Positions 63,960 through 64,000 of a stretch of DNA of 64,000 nucleotides are shown here, in pieces (position 1 is the first letter of the stretch; every line of letters begins with the position of its first letter). The position numbers and the translations under genes are program-made. The notes under the pieces were generated by a model. It did not search any database. It was not told the DNA's origin and saw only the letters and a list, made by a program, of their open reading frames with translations. Origin of the DNA: Sulfoacidibacillus ferrooxidans (GTDB lineage Bacteria > Bacillota > Bacilli > Alicyclobacillales > SLC66); assembly GCF_022606465.1 (NCBI RefSeq), contig NZ_JALBUF010000001.1, forward strand, positions 124,001 to 188,000. The letters run 5' to 3'.

Positions 63960-64000
63960 GTTGTAATCAAATCAGCAAAAAATCACAATTAATTTATTAT

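Noticed and set aside
1-64000. CRISPR arrays, toxin-antitoxin pairs and restriction systems
   Set aside because: No regularly spaced repeats and no recognisable defence-family proteins were found in the window.

Overview
The window looks like a chromosomal segment of an endospore-forming Firmicute in the Bacillales. The main evidence is gene order matching Bacillus subtilis (hemW-lepA-x-gpr / rpsT / holA / comEC-comEA / yqeM-rsfS-yqeK-nadD-yhbY-aroE-yqeH-yqeG-sigK / mltG-DUF1292-ruvX-ireB-alaS / yrrI-like AI-2E gene), together with spore genes (gpr, an alpha/beta-type SASP, sigK, gerP-like genes, a YheC/D-like ATP-grasp gene). Frequent GTG/TTG starts, moderate GC and the selenocysteine genes would fit an Alicyclobacillaceae-type acidophile, but that placement is inference.

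Layout. 1-4.4 kb: hemW (cut by the window edge), lepA, an unrecognised membrane protein in the place spoIIP usually takes, and gpr behind a sigma-G-like promoter. 4.5-11.4 kb: rpsT, SASP, holA, a type II NADH dehydrogenase, three tiny overlapping genes, a ComEC without its metallo-beta-lactamase domain, a c-di-AMP (ydaO-type) riboswitch driving an NlpC/P60 hydrolase, and comEA. 11.5-20.2 kb: mntR, then the long minus-strand housekeeping run from sigK to yqeM and from ireB to mltG. 20.3-32.7 kb: alaS and hisS-aspS under T-boxes, a solitary 5S rRNA cassette, an Ile/Ala tRNA cassette, a cysteine desulfurase, rarA and a threonine aldolase. 32.7-37.8 kb: hemZ, selA, hemL, trxA and a NifU-like scaffold. 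37.9-42.9 kb: an ABC-2 exporter with a large GATase-like membrane anchor and a second membrane protein. 43-47 kb: ATP-grasp, queF, gerP-like pair, an rRNA methylase and a Sm/Hfq-like protein. 47-59.9 kb: LysR-leuCD, a YppC-like protein, a lipase, two transporters, a KynB-like cyclase, a TPP-riboswitch-controlled thiamine-precursor ECF transporter and an aldo/keto reductase. 59.9-64 kb: tRNA-Sec followed by an accessory stretch holding a decayed IS4-type element and a drug-efflux MFS gene behind a short leader peptide.

Together the genes cover translation (LepA, S20, RsfS, YqeH, YhbY, AlaS, HisS, AspS), spore formation, heme precursor synthesis (HemW, HemZ, HemL), Sec synthesis (SelA plus tRNA-Sec), leucine synthesis and thiamine-precursor uptake. 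The RNA-level control is rich: two T-boxes, one c-di-AMP and one TPP riboswitch. I found no CRISPR array, prophage or obvious defence island. The least explained items are the orphan 5S and tRNA cassettes, the ABC/GATase-like membrane operon, the small genes behind comEC and the SD-less MFS start coupled to a leader peptide.
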